NCBI GenBank assembly: GCA_035623255.1
Contig: DASPTU010000102.1
Location: 1 to 25,046 of the forward strand
Origin: JAFAGX01 sp035623255
GTDB taxonomy: Bacteria > Acidobacteriota > Terriglobia > Terriglobales > Acidobacteriaceae
Direction: 5' to 3'
DNA length: 25,046 bases
The first letter of the stretch is position 1; each line of letters begins with the position of its first letter. The notes below the pieces were generated by a model. That model saw only the letters and a list, made by a program, of their open reading frames with translations. It was not told the origin of the DNA and ran no database searches. Positions 8,029 to 17,117 of the stretch are shown piece after piece. A program made the position numbers and the translations under genes.

Positions 8029-11000
8029 ATGCAATCCAGGGTGTTGCGCCTTTCTGTCGGAATCACTGCGTTTTTTGTCCTTTTCGGAGCCTTGGCCTTT
8101 GCCGAGCAACCTCTGGTTCGGTCGCGCATTGTCGCGGCGGTCGATGAGTCGAAACTTACAACGCTGAAAGGTAACATCCACCCGCTTGCTCGCCCGCAAT
8201 ACGACCGGGGACCAGCGCCCCCCGATCTGCCCATGAATCGGATGTTGCTGGTTCTGAAACGCAGCTTTGAGCAAGAAGCAGCACTCCAAACGCTCCTCGA
8301 TAACCAGCAGGATAAAGCCTCACCCAGCTACCACAAATGGCTCACTCCAGAGGAGTTTGGGCTGCAATTTGGACCCAATGACCAGGACCTTCAGGCGGTC
8401 ACATCCTGGCTGCAGTCGCACGGGTTTCAGATCGCCAAAGTAGCAAAAGGACGCAACATCATCGAATTCTCCGGCACTGCGAGCCAGGTACAGGAGGCTT
8501 TGCACACAGCGATCCACAAGTACGTTGTGAATGGAGAGGAGCACTGGGCGAACGCCAGTGAACCGGCAATTCCGACAGCCCTGACCCCGGTGGTTGCGGG
8601 TGTGCTGACGTTGCACAACTTCCTCAAAAAACCGATGCTTCGAATGGTGGAGCAAAGAGTCCCAGCAAAACTGCTTTCTCAAGGAGAAGGCAAGCCGCCG
8701 AAGGTGACCTTCCCTGGGACTCCTCCGCTGCATGCGCTCGGACCGGCAGACTACGCGACGATCTATAACATCAACCCCGTCTACACGGGGCCGCCGGCGA
8801 TCACCGGTTCCGGACGAACGATTGGGGTGATAGCACGAAGCGATCTTTTTGGGTCCGGAAGTGACATTCCAAACTTCGACACTGTGTTCAACCTTTCCCC
8901 TACGGGTAGTGTCACGACCATACATGACGGTGCTGACCCAGGCGACATCGGGGGAGGGGAGGAAGCTGAGGCCACGCTGGATGCGAGTTGGGCCTCCGCT
9001 CTCGCACCTGGAGCGACCGTCTATTTTGTAGTTTCCGCCATCACCGATACGACTGACGGCGTTTATCTTTCTGAACTCTACATCGTCGACAACAACCTAG
9101 CCGACATCATGACTGAAAGTTTCGGCGGCTGCGAGGCAGCAAACACCGCCGAAGCACAAGGGGTAGCCACTCTTGCCGAACAGGCCGCCGCCCAGGGAAT
9201 CAGCTATTTTGTAGCCGCCGGCGATGCCGGCGCAGAGGGATGTGATAGTCCGAATTTCGAAACGGTCGCGACCGGACCTATCTCGGTGACCTTGCAGGCA
9301 GCCACGCCTTTCGACGTGGCGGTCGGCGGGACGATGTTCAACGAAAACGGTGACGACAGTAAGTACTGGAACACGAAGAATAATTCGTCCACATTCGAAT
9401 CAGCCCTTTCCTACATTCCCGAGGATGTCTGGAACGAGAGTTGCACGCAGGCTCAATGCGGGCAGAATGCGAACATTGCGGCGGGCGGGGGCGGAGCAAG
9501 CAGTATTTTCACGAAACCAAGTTGGCAATCCGGTGTAACGGGCATCCCTAGTGACGGGGCGCGGGACGTGCCCGACATCTCTCTGACCGCTGCTGGTCAC
9601 GATCCATATCTGTTGTGCATCGAGGGTTCCTGTGTCCCTGATGCGCAGGGGAATTTCTTTTTCGCTGCCGTCGCCGGTACTTCCGCTTCGACGCCTTCGT
9701 TTGCGGGAATTATGGCGCTGGTGGACCAAAAGGTGAATGGGCGGCAAGGTCTGCCAAACTATGTGTTGTATAAGCTGGCGGCCTCTGAGCAGTTCTCCAG
9801 TTGCAATGCTTCGAGTACCTCAGGATTGCCCGCGAGCACCTGTGTCTTCAATGACGTGACTGTCGGCAACAATGAGGTCCCCGGTGAGGTGAGTGTTGGC
9901 ACACAGTACCCCGCAACAATCGGCTACGATCTTGCAACAGGCCTGGGCTCGGTAAACGTTGCAAACCTGGTCAGCAAGTGGAGCTCGGTTACCTTCACCC
10001 CGACAACTACAACCATCGTCAATCCTTCCACGCCGACGACCATTACCCATGGTCAGTCCATAAACGTCGACGTAACGGTGGCCGCAAATAGCGGCACGCC
10101 GACAGGCAACGTCGCGCTGATCGCTAATACGGGATCGTCTTCGAGCCAGCAGACTTCCGTGGGTGCTTTTGCTCTTACCAGTGGCGCAGCCAACCAAGCC
10201 ATCTCATCGTTGCCCGGCGGGGCATACACCCTGGTCGCGCAGTATGCGGGTGATGGTACGTTCGCGCCAAGCAAATCAGCGGCATCGCCATCCATTACTG
10301 TGAATTCAGAGCCGAGCGTGACGACCCTTACCGCACAAACCCTCGACCAAAACTTCAACTTCCTGCCATTCAGCAGCGGCCCCTACGGCAGTTTCGTTTA
10401 TCTCCGTGCGAACGTTGCCGGCGCCTCGCAGCAGGGAATTGCAACCGGCAACGTCGCATTTATGGACAGTGGCACGAGCCTCGGTAGCTTCGCGCTAAAC
10501 AGCCAGGGAAACACAGCTACTCCGAATTTCGAGAATGCACCAAACGGCGGTTCGCCCACCGGCTTGTTTAGCTTGGCAGTCGGGTCGCATTCGATCACCG
10601 CCAACTACGCGGGAGATGCCAGCTTTCAGGCAAGCGCGTCTTCGCCGGTAAATCTGACGATCACCCAGGCGTCCACGACTACGTCCGTGACTTCAGTCGA
10701 GAATTCTAAAGGGAGCACGTTCACAGCGACGGTTAATACCAGCAGTGGTGGCACTCCTCCCACTGGCACATTGACCTTTTCCGTCAATGGCACCCAGGCG
10801 GGATCTCCCCTCAACGTGACCGCAATACCCGCCTTAACAAGTCTGACGGGTACGCTTCAAGGAGCGCAGGCTACCGCAACGCTCGCAGATCCGACGCTCG
10901 CAAACGGCACCTACTCGGTGAAAGCTTCCTACAGTGGTGACGCAAATTACGTGGCATCCAGTGGCACAGCCGCAGTAACGCAACAAAGCGACTTCTCGAT

Positions 11001-11529
11001 TTCCGCCGGCAACAGCCCGACCATCGCGATCCCAAGCCCGGGGCAAAACGGATTGTTAACCCTGACAATTACTGCACTGGATGGTTACAACGGCACCATA
11101 AACTTTGCGGCAAGCTCTTGCTCATCAGGGCTTCCAGCAGGGGCGACTTGCGCATTTAGTCCGGCCTCAGTAGCCGGCGGAGGCGTCACCACGCTTACGG
11201 TCAGCACGACCGCCGCCGCCGCCGGTTATCTTCGTAGACCGACTCGGCGGCCAACTTGGTATCTGGCGAGCCTGGGAACCGGGATCGCCGGTATGTTCTT
11301 TCTGGGTGGATGGTCCAGACGGCGCGCCAAGACAGGTCTGCTTACTCTACTGCTGTGTGCTGCGCTAGTCACGGGGATGGGTTGCGGTGGCGGTAGCAGC
11401 AGCAATAACAACAATCCGCCTCCGCCGCCCACGACAACGCCGACTCCGGCCGGAAGCTACAATGTAGTCGTGACTGCGACCAGTGGCACTCTTACTCACA
11501 CGCTAACGCTTACGCTGAACGTGCAGTAA
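8029..11529 (+). CDS. Secreted S53 (sedolisin/kumamolisin) peptidase with Ig-like repeats and a membrane/sorting tail
   Basis: A 1166-residue exported serine-carboxyl peptidase, an acid-active endopeptidase family. Residues 1-25 are a signal peptide (ITAFFVLFGALAFA). Residues ~66-205 are the inhibitory pro-domain (pro-kumamolisin activation domain), and ~235-650 the catalytic domain. The full catalytic set is visible: E314 and D318 in EATLDASW, oxyanion D399 in AAGDAGAEG, and S552 in GTSASTP. The calcium site is represented by FNDVTVGNN (D609) and GYDLATGLGS (D634). Three Ig-like repeats follow (~658-763, 764-880, 881-985), each ending in a YxGDxxxxxS pattern, then a fourth beta-domain (~986-1064). 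The tail has an Arg-rich turn, two hydrophobic segments (~1077-1095, 1103-1117), a GCGGG stretch at 1118-1122, a Ser/Asn/Pro linker and a final pair of beta strands. The GGGGGAAG site supports the ATG. Confidence 0.94.
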   Translation: MQSRVLRLSVGITAFFVLFGALAFAEQPLVRSRIVAAVDESKLTTLKGNIHPLARPQYDRGPAPPDLPMNRMLLVLKRSFEQEAALQTLLDNQQDKASPSYHKWLTPEEFGLQFGPNDQDLQAVTSWLQSHGFQIAKVAKGRNIIEFSGTASQVQEALHTAIHKYVVNGEEHWANASEPAIPTALTPVVAGVLTLHNFLKKPMLRMVEQRVPAKLLSQGEGKPPKVTFPGTPPLHALGPADYATIYNINPVYTGPPAITGSGRTIGVIARSDLFGSGSDIPNFDTVFNLSPTGSVTTIHDGADPGDIGGGEEAEATLDASWASALAPGATVYFVVSAITDTTDGVYLSELYIVDNNLADIMTESFGGCEAANTAEAQGVATLAEQAAAQGISYFVAAGDAGAEGCDSPNFETVATGPISVTLQAATPFDVAVGGTMFNENGDDSKYWNTKNNSSTFESALSYIPEDVWNESCTQAQCGQNANIAAGGGGASSIFTKPSWQSGVTGIPSDGARDVPDISLTAAGHDPYLLCIEGSCVPDAQGNFFFAAVAGTSASTPSFAGIMALVDQKVNGRQGLPNYVLYKLAASEQFSSCNASSTSGLPASTCVFNDVTVGNNEVPGEVSVGTQYPATIGYDLATGLGSVNVANLVSKWSSVTFTPTTTTIVNPSTPTTITHGQSINVDVTVAANSGTPTGNVALIANTGSSSSQQTSVGAFALTSGAANQAISSLPGGAYTLVAQYAGDGTFAPSKSAASPSITVNSEPSVTTLTAQTLDQNFNFLPFSSGPYGSFVYLRANVAGASQQGIATGNVAFMDSGTSLGSFALNSQGNTATPNFENAPNGGSPTGLFSLAVGSHSITANYAGDASFQASASSPVNLTITQASTTTSVTSVENSKGSTFTATVNTSSGGTPPTGTLTFSVNGTQAGSPLNVTAIPALTSLTGTLQGAQATATLADPTLANGTYSVKASYSGDANYVASSGTAAVTQQSDFSISAGNSPTIAIPSPGQNGLLTLTITALDGYNGTINFAASSCSSGLPAGATCAFSPASVAGGGVTTLTVSTTAAAAGYLRRPTRRPTWYLASLGTGIAGMFFLGGWSRRRAKTGLLTLLLCAALVTGMGCGGGSSSNNNNPPPPPTTTPTPAGSYNVVVTATSGTLTHTLTLTLNVQ

Positions 11530-11615
11530 AGGAAATAGTGGGGTAGAGCAAAAGGCTTGCCCACGTCTTCACAAAGTAACTGTCTTAACCCTGGCGAATC
11601 GCGCCGGTTTTCTTC

Positions 11616-11620
11616 AGGAG
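11616..11620 (+). promoter_or_regulatory. Ribosome-binding site pointing to a CTG start
   Basis: AGGAG, seven bases before CTG at 11628. No ATG or GTG lies in this frame between the upstream stop (11586) and 11667, and the next candidate start (TTG 11667) has no such site. Confidence 0.55.
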
Positions 11621-11627
11621 CTCTCTT

Positions 11628-13067
11628 CTGAAGCCTAAGGACGTCACGCTCATTGCGCTGCTCACTTTGGGAGCGGTGCTGATCGAGGGTTATCATCCGG
11701 GCGCCGAAGATGCCGAGATCTACCTTCCGGGTGTTTTAAAACTTCTTCACCCCAAACTTTTTCCTTTCAATTCGCAATTTTTTGAGGCCCACGCGCACTC
11801 TACGTTCTTTCCCAATCTGATTGCAGCTTCGGCGCGGGCCAGCCACCTGAAGATAGAGAGCGCGATCTTTTTATGGCAGATCGCATCCATTTTTCTGCTG
11901 TTGTTGGCCTGCTGGCATGTAAGTGCCAAATGCTTTGCTGATCCGAAGGCGCGATGGGCAGGAGTTGCGCTGGTTGGGGCCCTGCTTACGCTGCCAGTAG
12001 CGGGAACCGCACTTTATATCATGGATCAGTACATCAATCCGCGTAATCTGTCAGCGTTTGCGGCAGTTTTTGCGATTGGAAGAGTTCTAGACAGAAGATA
12101 CTTACAAGCTGCAATGTTTTTGATTTTTGCCGCGGCAATTCATCCGCTGATGTCCATTTTTGCTCTTTCCTTCTGCCTTCTGTTGATTGGCATGAGGGAG
12201 ATGCGCCTGGCGTGGTTGGCAGCATTATTCCCGTTCGGAATTTCGCTGGCTCCGCCTCCCGAGTCTTACCACCAAGTGGTGGTGACGCGCTCTTACTTCT
12301 ACGTCACCCAATGGCACTGGTATGAATGGCTGGGAGTGATCGGCCCCATGGTGCTCTTATTGGGTCTCGCTCGTATAGCTCGCAACCATAAATGGGCTAA
12401 TGTAAACCTGCTGTGCGGTGCACTTCTTGTCTACGAGTCAATCTACTTCGCCCCCGCACTCGCAATCTCCGTCCCGTCTCGCTTCCAGGTGCTCGCTCGG
12501 CTGCAGCCTATGCGCTCGCTCTATCTGGTCTACCTCCTCATGATATTGCTGGGCGGGGGGGCGCTGGCTCAGTTCGTATTAAAGAACCAACTGTGGCGAT
12601 GGTTGGCTCTGTTTGTGCCTTTGTGTGCCGGGATGTTCATTTCGCAACGTGCGCTCTTTCCGGCCAGCGCTCACATTGAGTTGCCATGGGCCCAGCCTGG
12701 AAACCAGTGGGTGCAAGCATTCTTGTGGGTCCGCAACAATACTCCCGACGATTCTATTTTTGCGCTTGACCCTGACTACCTGAATATTTCAGGCGAGGAC
12801 GAGCAAGGGTTCCGGGCAATCGCATGGCGAAGCAGCGTAGCGGATGCAGTGAAAGACTCGGGTGCCGTCTCGATGTTTCCTTCGATGGCTGATGAATGGT
12901 GGCATCAGGTCCAGGCACAATCGGGCTGGGATAAATTTCAGTTACAAGATTTTCGTCGCCTGCAAATGGAATTTGGCGTCAACTGGGTCATCCTGCAGCA
13001 GCCCGGCATTGCTGGTCTCGATTGTCCCTACAGCAATTCAGCTGTGAGGGTTTGCCGTTTGAATTGA
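11628..13067 (+). CDS. GT-C-like polytopic membrane protein, probable CTG start
   Basis: About 479 residues with around ten hydrophobic helices. TM1 (residues ~6-19, VTLIALLTLGAVLI) is followed by an acidic loop GAEDAEIYLPG with E27, D28 and E30, then HPKLFPFN and HAHSTFFPN; this loop after TM1 is the GT-C glycosyltransferase pattern. The last ~120 residues are soluble, beginning near FLWVRNNTPDDSIFALDPDY, as seen in membrane proteins of this type. Function is unproven: a lipid-linked sugar transferase or related envelope protein is the best inference. The start is unusual. CTG at 11628 gives MKPKDVTLIALL, completes TM1, and has AGGAG seven bases upstream. Starting at TTG 11667 would cut off most of TM1. 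The gene is 98 bases behind the S53 gene and converges with the cupredoxin gene. Confidence 0.74.
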   Translation: MKPKDVTLIALLTLGAVLIEGYHPGAEDAEIYLPGVLKLLHPKLFPFNSQFFEAHAHSTFFPNLIAASARASHLKIESAIFLWQIASIFLLLLACWHVSAKCFADPKARWAGVALVGALLTLPVAGTALYIMDQYINPRNLSAFAAVFAIGRVLDRRYLQAAMFLIFAAAIHPLMSIFALSFCLLLIGMREMRLAWLAALFPFGISLAPPPESYHQVVVTRSYFYVTQWHWYEWLGVIGPMVLLLGLARIARNHKWANVNLLCGALLVYESIYFAPALAISVPSRFQVLARLQPMRSLYLVYLLMILLGGGALAQFVLKNQLWRWLALFVPLCAGMFISQRALFPASAHIELPWAQPGNQWVQAFLWVRNNTPDDSIFALDPDYLNISGEDEQGFRAIAWRSSVADAVKDSGAVSMFPSMADEWWHQVQAQSGWDKFQLQDFRRLQMEFGVNWVILQQPGIAGLDCPYSNSAVRVCRLN

Positions 13068-13105
13068 GTAGCGACGATTCTCGGAAATAACAGCGGCTGG
13101 CGGAA

Positions 13106-13915
13106 CTACTTATCGAGCACGAAACTAGCGACTGCGGTCTCGTTTCGATTGACCGTTATTTTCTTCTCGATGATCCTGGGATCGCTGAATATGGGCCGTT
13201 GCACTCGCTTCTCGGTCAAGACGTCGAACATGGATTCTTCCCGGTCGACGCTCCATCCCTCGTGCCAGGCGATAATCTCATACTGGCCGGGGGGAACATT
13301 GGTCAATTCAAATTTTCCGCTCTCGTCGGTGACCGTATAGTAAGGATGCGGTGCAATAAACATTTCGGCATTCATCCAGACGTGTCCCCCGTTGCACTTC
13401 AGATTCACCACACCCGCAGTCTTCATTTCTCGGGAGACCACCTGATCCGGAAAAGGAAAGGGAAGATTGTACGTGGCCGCCCCATCCATGTGAATGGTGT
13501 GCAACGTCGCATCGGAACTCTTCATCTGAAGCAGGGCATTCTTAGGCACCAGCAATATGTGAGGCTCGTAGCGGCAATGTTTCTGATCCAGAAAGCGACG
13601 CGGTTCGGGGAGATCAAACGGTTTGCCACGGGAAACATCCTTCAAGTAGACGACGGTGTTCGCAACTCCGCCATCCGGGCCGATGATCAGTCGCTCCAGA
13701 TCGCGTTTCTTTGCCGATTCCGGATCGCAGATTTGCGGATCTTTTGTGATCGGAAGAGTTGTCAGATGAGGTTGCGGCCCAACCCATTTCACCGTTCCGG
13801 TGATGGTACCGCCGTCGGTCATTGAAATGACCTGATAGCCGTCCTGGGCCCGGGCGCTTCGCGGAAAGCCTGCCAACATGCCGGCCAAAAGCCCAAGGAT
13901 AGTTACTATTTTCAT
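13106..13915 (-). CDS. Exported cupredoxin-like protein with carboxypeptidase-regulatory domain
   Basis: A 269-residue protein with a signal peptide cleaved near ARA/QDG (residue 23). After a first beta region (~30-100) comes a cupredoxin-like part with possible type-1 copper ligands: H139 and H142 in TLHTIHMDG, C174 and H178 in KCNGGHVWM, and M181 or M185. Directly after is the family's typical switch into a carboxypeptidase-regulatory-like fold: APHPYYTVTDESGKFEL, VPPGQYEIIAWHEGW (residues ~188-221). Related proteins sit in electron-transfer or copper-exposed envelope contexts, but their exact role is not established. I start it at ATG 13915, where GAGGGG precedes; a longer in-frame opening to 14266 would run into mdtC and is not credible. 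It follows the mdt operon by 89 bases with its own candidate promoter. Confidence 0.78.
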   Translation of the reverse strand: MKIVTILGLLAGMLAGFPRSARAQDGYQVISMTDGGTITGTVKWVGPQPHLTTLPITKDPQICDPESAKKRDLERLIIGPDGGVANTVVYLKDVSRGKPFDLPEPRRFLDQKHCRYEPHILLVPKNALLQMKSSDATLHTIHMDGAATYNLPFPFPDQVVSREMKTAGVVNLKCNGGHVWMNAEMFIAPHPYYTVTDESGKFELTNVPPGQYEIIAWHEGWSVDREESMFDVLTEKRVQRPIFSDPRIIEKKITVNRNETAVASFVLDK

Positions 13916-13935
13916 CTCACCCCTCGTTGTCAAAA

Positions 13936-13963
13936 ATCGTAACACCGGCAGATTTGCTGGCAA
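13936..13963 (-). promoter_or_regulatory. Candidate promoter for the cupredoxin-like gene
   Basis: On the minus strand, TTGCCA (13958-13963) and TACGAT (13936-13941) are 16 bases apart; the -10 box ends 20 bases before the ATG. This would let the gene be expressed apart from the efflux operon in front of it. Confidence 0.38.
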
Positions 13964-14004
13964 GTGACGAGGGTAATAGCACAGATGGGTAAGGGGGAAA
14001 TAGG

Positions 14005-17000
14005 CTAATCGGCGTGGCTGGCTGCGGGTGAAATCGGGCGTGCCACCGGCAGTTGCTTGCGGCGCCAGCGTAGCCGGTCCATGTACAGGTAGACCACAGG
14101 CGTGGTGAACAAGGTCAAGGCCTGGCTGACAATCAGGCCCCCTATAATCGTCAGACCGAGCGGCTGACGCAGCTCCGAGCCGGTTCCAGTTCCAAGTGCA
14201 AGGGGTAAGGCGCCGAGCAGGGCTGCTGCTGTCGTCATCATGATTGGACGGAAGCGCAGGATGCACGCCTCCCGAATAGCCTCGAGCGGGGATTTACCCT
14301 CGCGTCGCTCCGCATCGAGGGCGAAATCGATCATCATAATCGCGTTCTTCTTGACTAACCCAATAAGCAGAATGATTCCGATCAACCCGATCACATTCAG
14401 CTCATTGTGGGTGAACTTCAGCGCCAGGAGCGCGCCAACTCCAGCGGACGGAATCGTCGAAAGGATGGTGATGGGATGAATGTAGCTCTCGTACAGGATT
14501 CCGAGAACAATGTAAACCGCAAGCAGAGCGGTCAAGATCAAAATCGGTTCATTGGCCAGAGACTCTTGGAAGGCAGCCGCAGTGCCCTGAAAACTGCCGT
14601 GAATTGTCGCTGGAAAGTTGATCGATCTTTCCGCTTTTTCGATGGCGTCAGTCGCTTGTCCTAGGGAAACACCCGGTGCGAGGTTGAAGGAGATCGTCAC
14701 CGCTGGCCATTGGCCCTGGTGGTTGACCGCTAACGATGTATTGGCGAGACCAAAGTGGGCAAATGCCGACAGGGGCACGATGTTGCCTGTAGAGGAGCGA
14801 ACATAGGTCTTATCCAGCGTGTCCGGGCTTTGCTGAAACTGGGGCGCAACCTCCATCACCACGTGGTATTGGTTGAGCGGCTGGTAGATGGTCGAAACGA
14901 ACCTCTGCCCAAATGCGTCGTAAAGAATATTGTCGATGTCCTGGGCGGCAACTCCCAGCCGGGACGCGGTGTCGCGGTCAATGATTACGTTCAATGCCAG
15001 ACCTTTGTCCTGTTGATCCGTATTCACTTGCCGTAGGATTGGCAGCTGTCGCACCTTTTCCAATAGTTGTGGCGCCCATTCGTTCAGTTCATTCAGATCC
15101 TCACCCTGCAGGGTGTATTGATACTGGGCCTGGCTTACGCGGCCGCCGATCTGCAGGTCCTGCTGGTTCTGCATATAAAGCGTGGCGCCGGGAACCTCGG
15201 CGAACTTTCGGCTAAGTTCAGCAATAACCTGGTCGGCCGTCAGTTTTCTCTGATTCAATGGTTTCAAGGTAATGAACATGCGTCCCTGGTTCATTGCGGT
15301 AGTTCCACCGCAAAAACCGATCATGGTGGATACGTTCGGATCTTTCATCCCAATCTCGACATAGCGCCGCATTTTGCGGCTCATGGCGTCGAAAGAAATG
15401 TCCTGGGCAGCTTGAACAGACCCCTGAATTCGGCCGGTATCCTGCTGCGGGAAAAATCCTTTTGGCACATCTTTGAATAGGTAAACGCTCATGCAAGCGG
15501 TGGCAATCGTGATCAGCAAGACTGCAAACTGGTGGCCTAAAACCCAGTTCAAGCAGGTACGATAGGTGCCCAGGATCGTATCGAACACTTTCTGACTGGA
15601 CTTGTACGCGGCGCCGTGTTTCTCTTCGCCTAAGGAAATGAGCAACTGCGCGCACATGGTAGGCGTCGTGGTTAGAGAAACCACCAGCGATACGCCGATC
15701 GCGATGCTCAAGGTAACGGCGAACTCGCGAAACAGCCGTCCCACGATGCCTCCCATCATCAAAATGGGAATGAACACTGCCACCAGCGACGTGCTCATCG
15801 ACAGGACGGTAAAGCCGATCTCACGAGCGCCGCGAAAGGCCGCCTTCATCGGTCCCATCCCTTGCTCAAGATAGCGGGTGATGTTTTCCAGCACGACAAT
15901 CGCATCATCGACAACAAAGCCGGTCGAAATCGCCAAAGCCATCAGCGACAAATTATCCAGGCTGTAACCCAGCAGATACATCACGCCGAAGGTGCCAATC
16001 AAAGAAAGGGGAACGGCAATGCTGGGAATAATGGTGGCACGCACGGTGCGGAGAAAGGCGAATACGACCAGAATTACGAGGACCACAGAGATCAGTAACG
16101 TGATCTCGATGTCGTGCAGCGAGGCCCGCACCGTAAGCGTGCGGTCTGAGACCACATCAATTTTGATCGCTGGAGAAATTGAGGCCTGAAGCTGCGGCAA
16201 CAAAGAGAGGACGTTGTCGACGGTCTGGATGATGTTTGCGCCCGGTTGCCGCCAAATGATGACGATAACAGCGCGCTTTCCATTGGAAAGGCCATAGATA
16301 TGTGCGTCTTCCACCGAGTCTGTCACGTCAGCTACGTCCGACAGTCTTACCGCGGCCCCAGTTTGCTTGTTGTAGCCAACGATCAGCGGACGATATTGGT
16401 CTGCGTGTTGGATCTGATCAGTGTCGTTCACCACCCACGCATTCGTCCCGTTGGCGACCTCACCCTTCGGGCTGTTTGCATTGGACGCGTTTAAAGCAGT
16501 CCGCACGGCTTCCAGCCCAATTCCGTAATCATTCAGCTGATCGGGATTCAGTTCAGCACGAACTGCTGGATTGGCGCCTCCGCCAACATAAACCTGGCCG
16601 ACCCCGGGCACCTGTGCGAGTTTCTGGGAGAGGATGGAATTCGCCTGATCATAGATGTTAGGCAACAGCATGCTGTCGGAGGTTAAAGAAAGAATCAGAA
16701 TTGGCGCGTCTGCAGGATTTACTTTTCGATACCAAGGATTGCCGGGCAGATAGGACGGCAGCTGGTTACGGGCCGCGTTAATCGCCGCCTGCACGTCTCG
16801 CGCGGCGGCATCGATATTGCGGTTCAAATCAAATTGAAGAACGATGCCGGTTGAACCCAACTGGCTGACGGAGGTCATCTGATTGATGCCGGCGATGCGC
16901 CCAAATTGCCGCTCCAGTGGTGTTGCCACTGCCGAGGCCATAGTCTCCGGACTGGCACCAGGAAGGCTGGCCGACACCTGGATGACTGGAAAATCTACTT

Positions 17001-17115
17001 GTGGCAATGGAGCAACCGGTAGAAGGGTAAACGCCAAGGTACCGGACATGAGCAACGCCAACGTCAACAGCGATGTGCCGATCGGGCGTTTAATAAAGGG
17101 GGCTGAGATATTCAT
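14005..17115 (-). CDS. mdtC: RND efflux pump subunit, MdtC type
   Basis: A 1036-residue inner-membrane proton/drug antiporter of the hydrophobe/amphiphile efflux family, normal length. It follows the MdtC pattern rather than MdtB: PVAPLPQVDFPVI (residues ~33-45), LPGASPETMAS, PLERQFGRIAG and DVQAAINAA. The TM4 proton-relay aspartates are D403 and D404 in GFVVDDAIVVLENI, and the late membrane Lys is in the LVKKNAIMMIDFAL segment. Two large periplasmic loops and twelve helices are present. It would assemble with the MdtB-type pump into a mixed trimer (known for Escherichia coli MdtBC), fed through the lipoprotein adaptor. Its ATG lies two bases after the mdtB TAG, so the genes are translationally linked. 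It is the last gene of the operon. Transported compounds cannot be read from sequence. Confidence 0.92.
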   Translation of the reverse strand: MNISAPFIKRPIGTSLLTLALLMSGTLAFTLLPVAPLPQVDFPVIQVSASLPGASPETMASAVATPLERQFGRIAGINQMTSVSQLGSTGIVLQFDLNRNIDAAARDVQAAINAARNQLPSYLPGNPWYRKVNPADAPILILSLTSDSMLLPNIYDQANSILSQKLAQVPGVGQVYVGGGANPAVRAELNPDQLNDYGIGLEAVRTALNASNANSPKGEVANGTNAWVVNDTDQIQHADQYRPLIVGYNKQTGAAVRLSDVADVTDSVEDAHIYGLSNGKRAVIVIIWRQPGANIIQTVDNVLSLLPQLQASISPAIKIDVVSDRTLTVRASLHDIEITLLISVVLVILVVFAFLRTVRATIIPSIAVPLSLIGTFGVMYLLGYSLDNLSLMALAISTGFVVDDAIVVLENITRYLEQGMGPMKAAFRGAREIGFTVLSMSTSLVAVFIPILMMGGIVGRLFREFAVTLSIAIGVSLVVSLTTTPTMCAQLLISLGEEKHGAAYKSSQKVFDTILGTYRTCLNWVLGHQFAVLLITIATACMSVYLFKDVPKGFFPQQDTGRIQGSVQAAQDISFDAMSRKMRRYVEIGMKDPNVSTMIGFCGGTTAMNQGRMFITLKPLNQRKLTADQVIAELSRKFAEVPGATLYMQNQQDLQIGGRVSQAQYQYTLQGEDLNELNEWAPQLLEKVRQLPILRQVNTDQQDKGLALNVIIDRDTASRLGVAAQDIDNILYDAFGQRFVSTIYQPLNQYHVVMEVAPQFQQSPDTLDKTYVRSSTGNIVPLSAFAHFGLANTSLAVNHQGQWPAVTISFNLAPGVSLGQATDAIEKAERSINFPATIHGSFQGTAAAFQESLANEPILILTALLAVYIVLGILYESYIHPITILSTIPSAGVGALLALKFTHNELNVIGLIGIILLIGLVKKNAIMMIDFALDAERREGKSPLEAIREACILRFRPIMMTTAAALLGALPLALGTGTGSELRQPLGLTIIGGLIVSQALTLFTTPVVYLYMDRLRWRRKQLPVARPISPAASHAD

Positions 17116-17117
17116 AG

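Noticed and set aside
8320..8925. 201-codon minus-strand frame inside the S53 peptidase
   Set aside because: It is opposite the conserved pro-domain and catalytic region; rich in Arg/His/Cys as expected of a shadow frame.
11530..11590. Possible terminator after the S53 gene
   Set aside because: The GGGTAGAGC / GCTTGCCC pairing has mismatches and no U-tract, so it is too weak to call.
13199..13825. 208-codon open frame on the plus strand
   Set aside because: It is antisense to the well-supported cupredoxin-like gene and its translation has no recognisable domain.
13916..14266. N-terminal extension of the cupredoxin-like frame to 14266
   Set aside because: It overlaps the conserved end of mdtC on the same strand and has no protein-like features; ATG 13915 has a ribosome-binding site and begins a good signal peptide.
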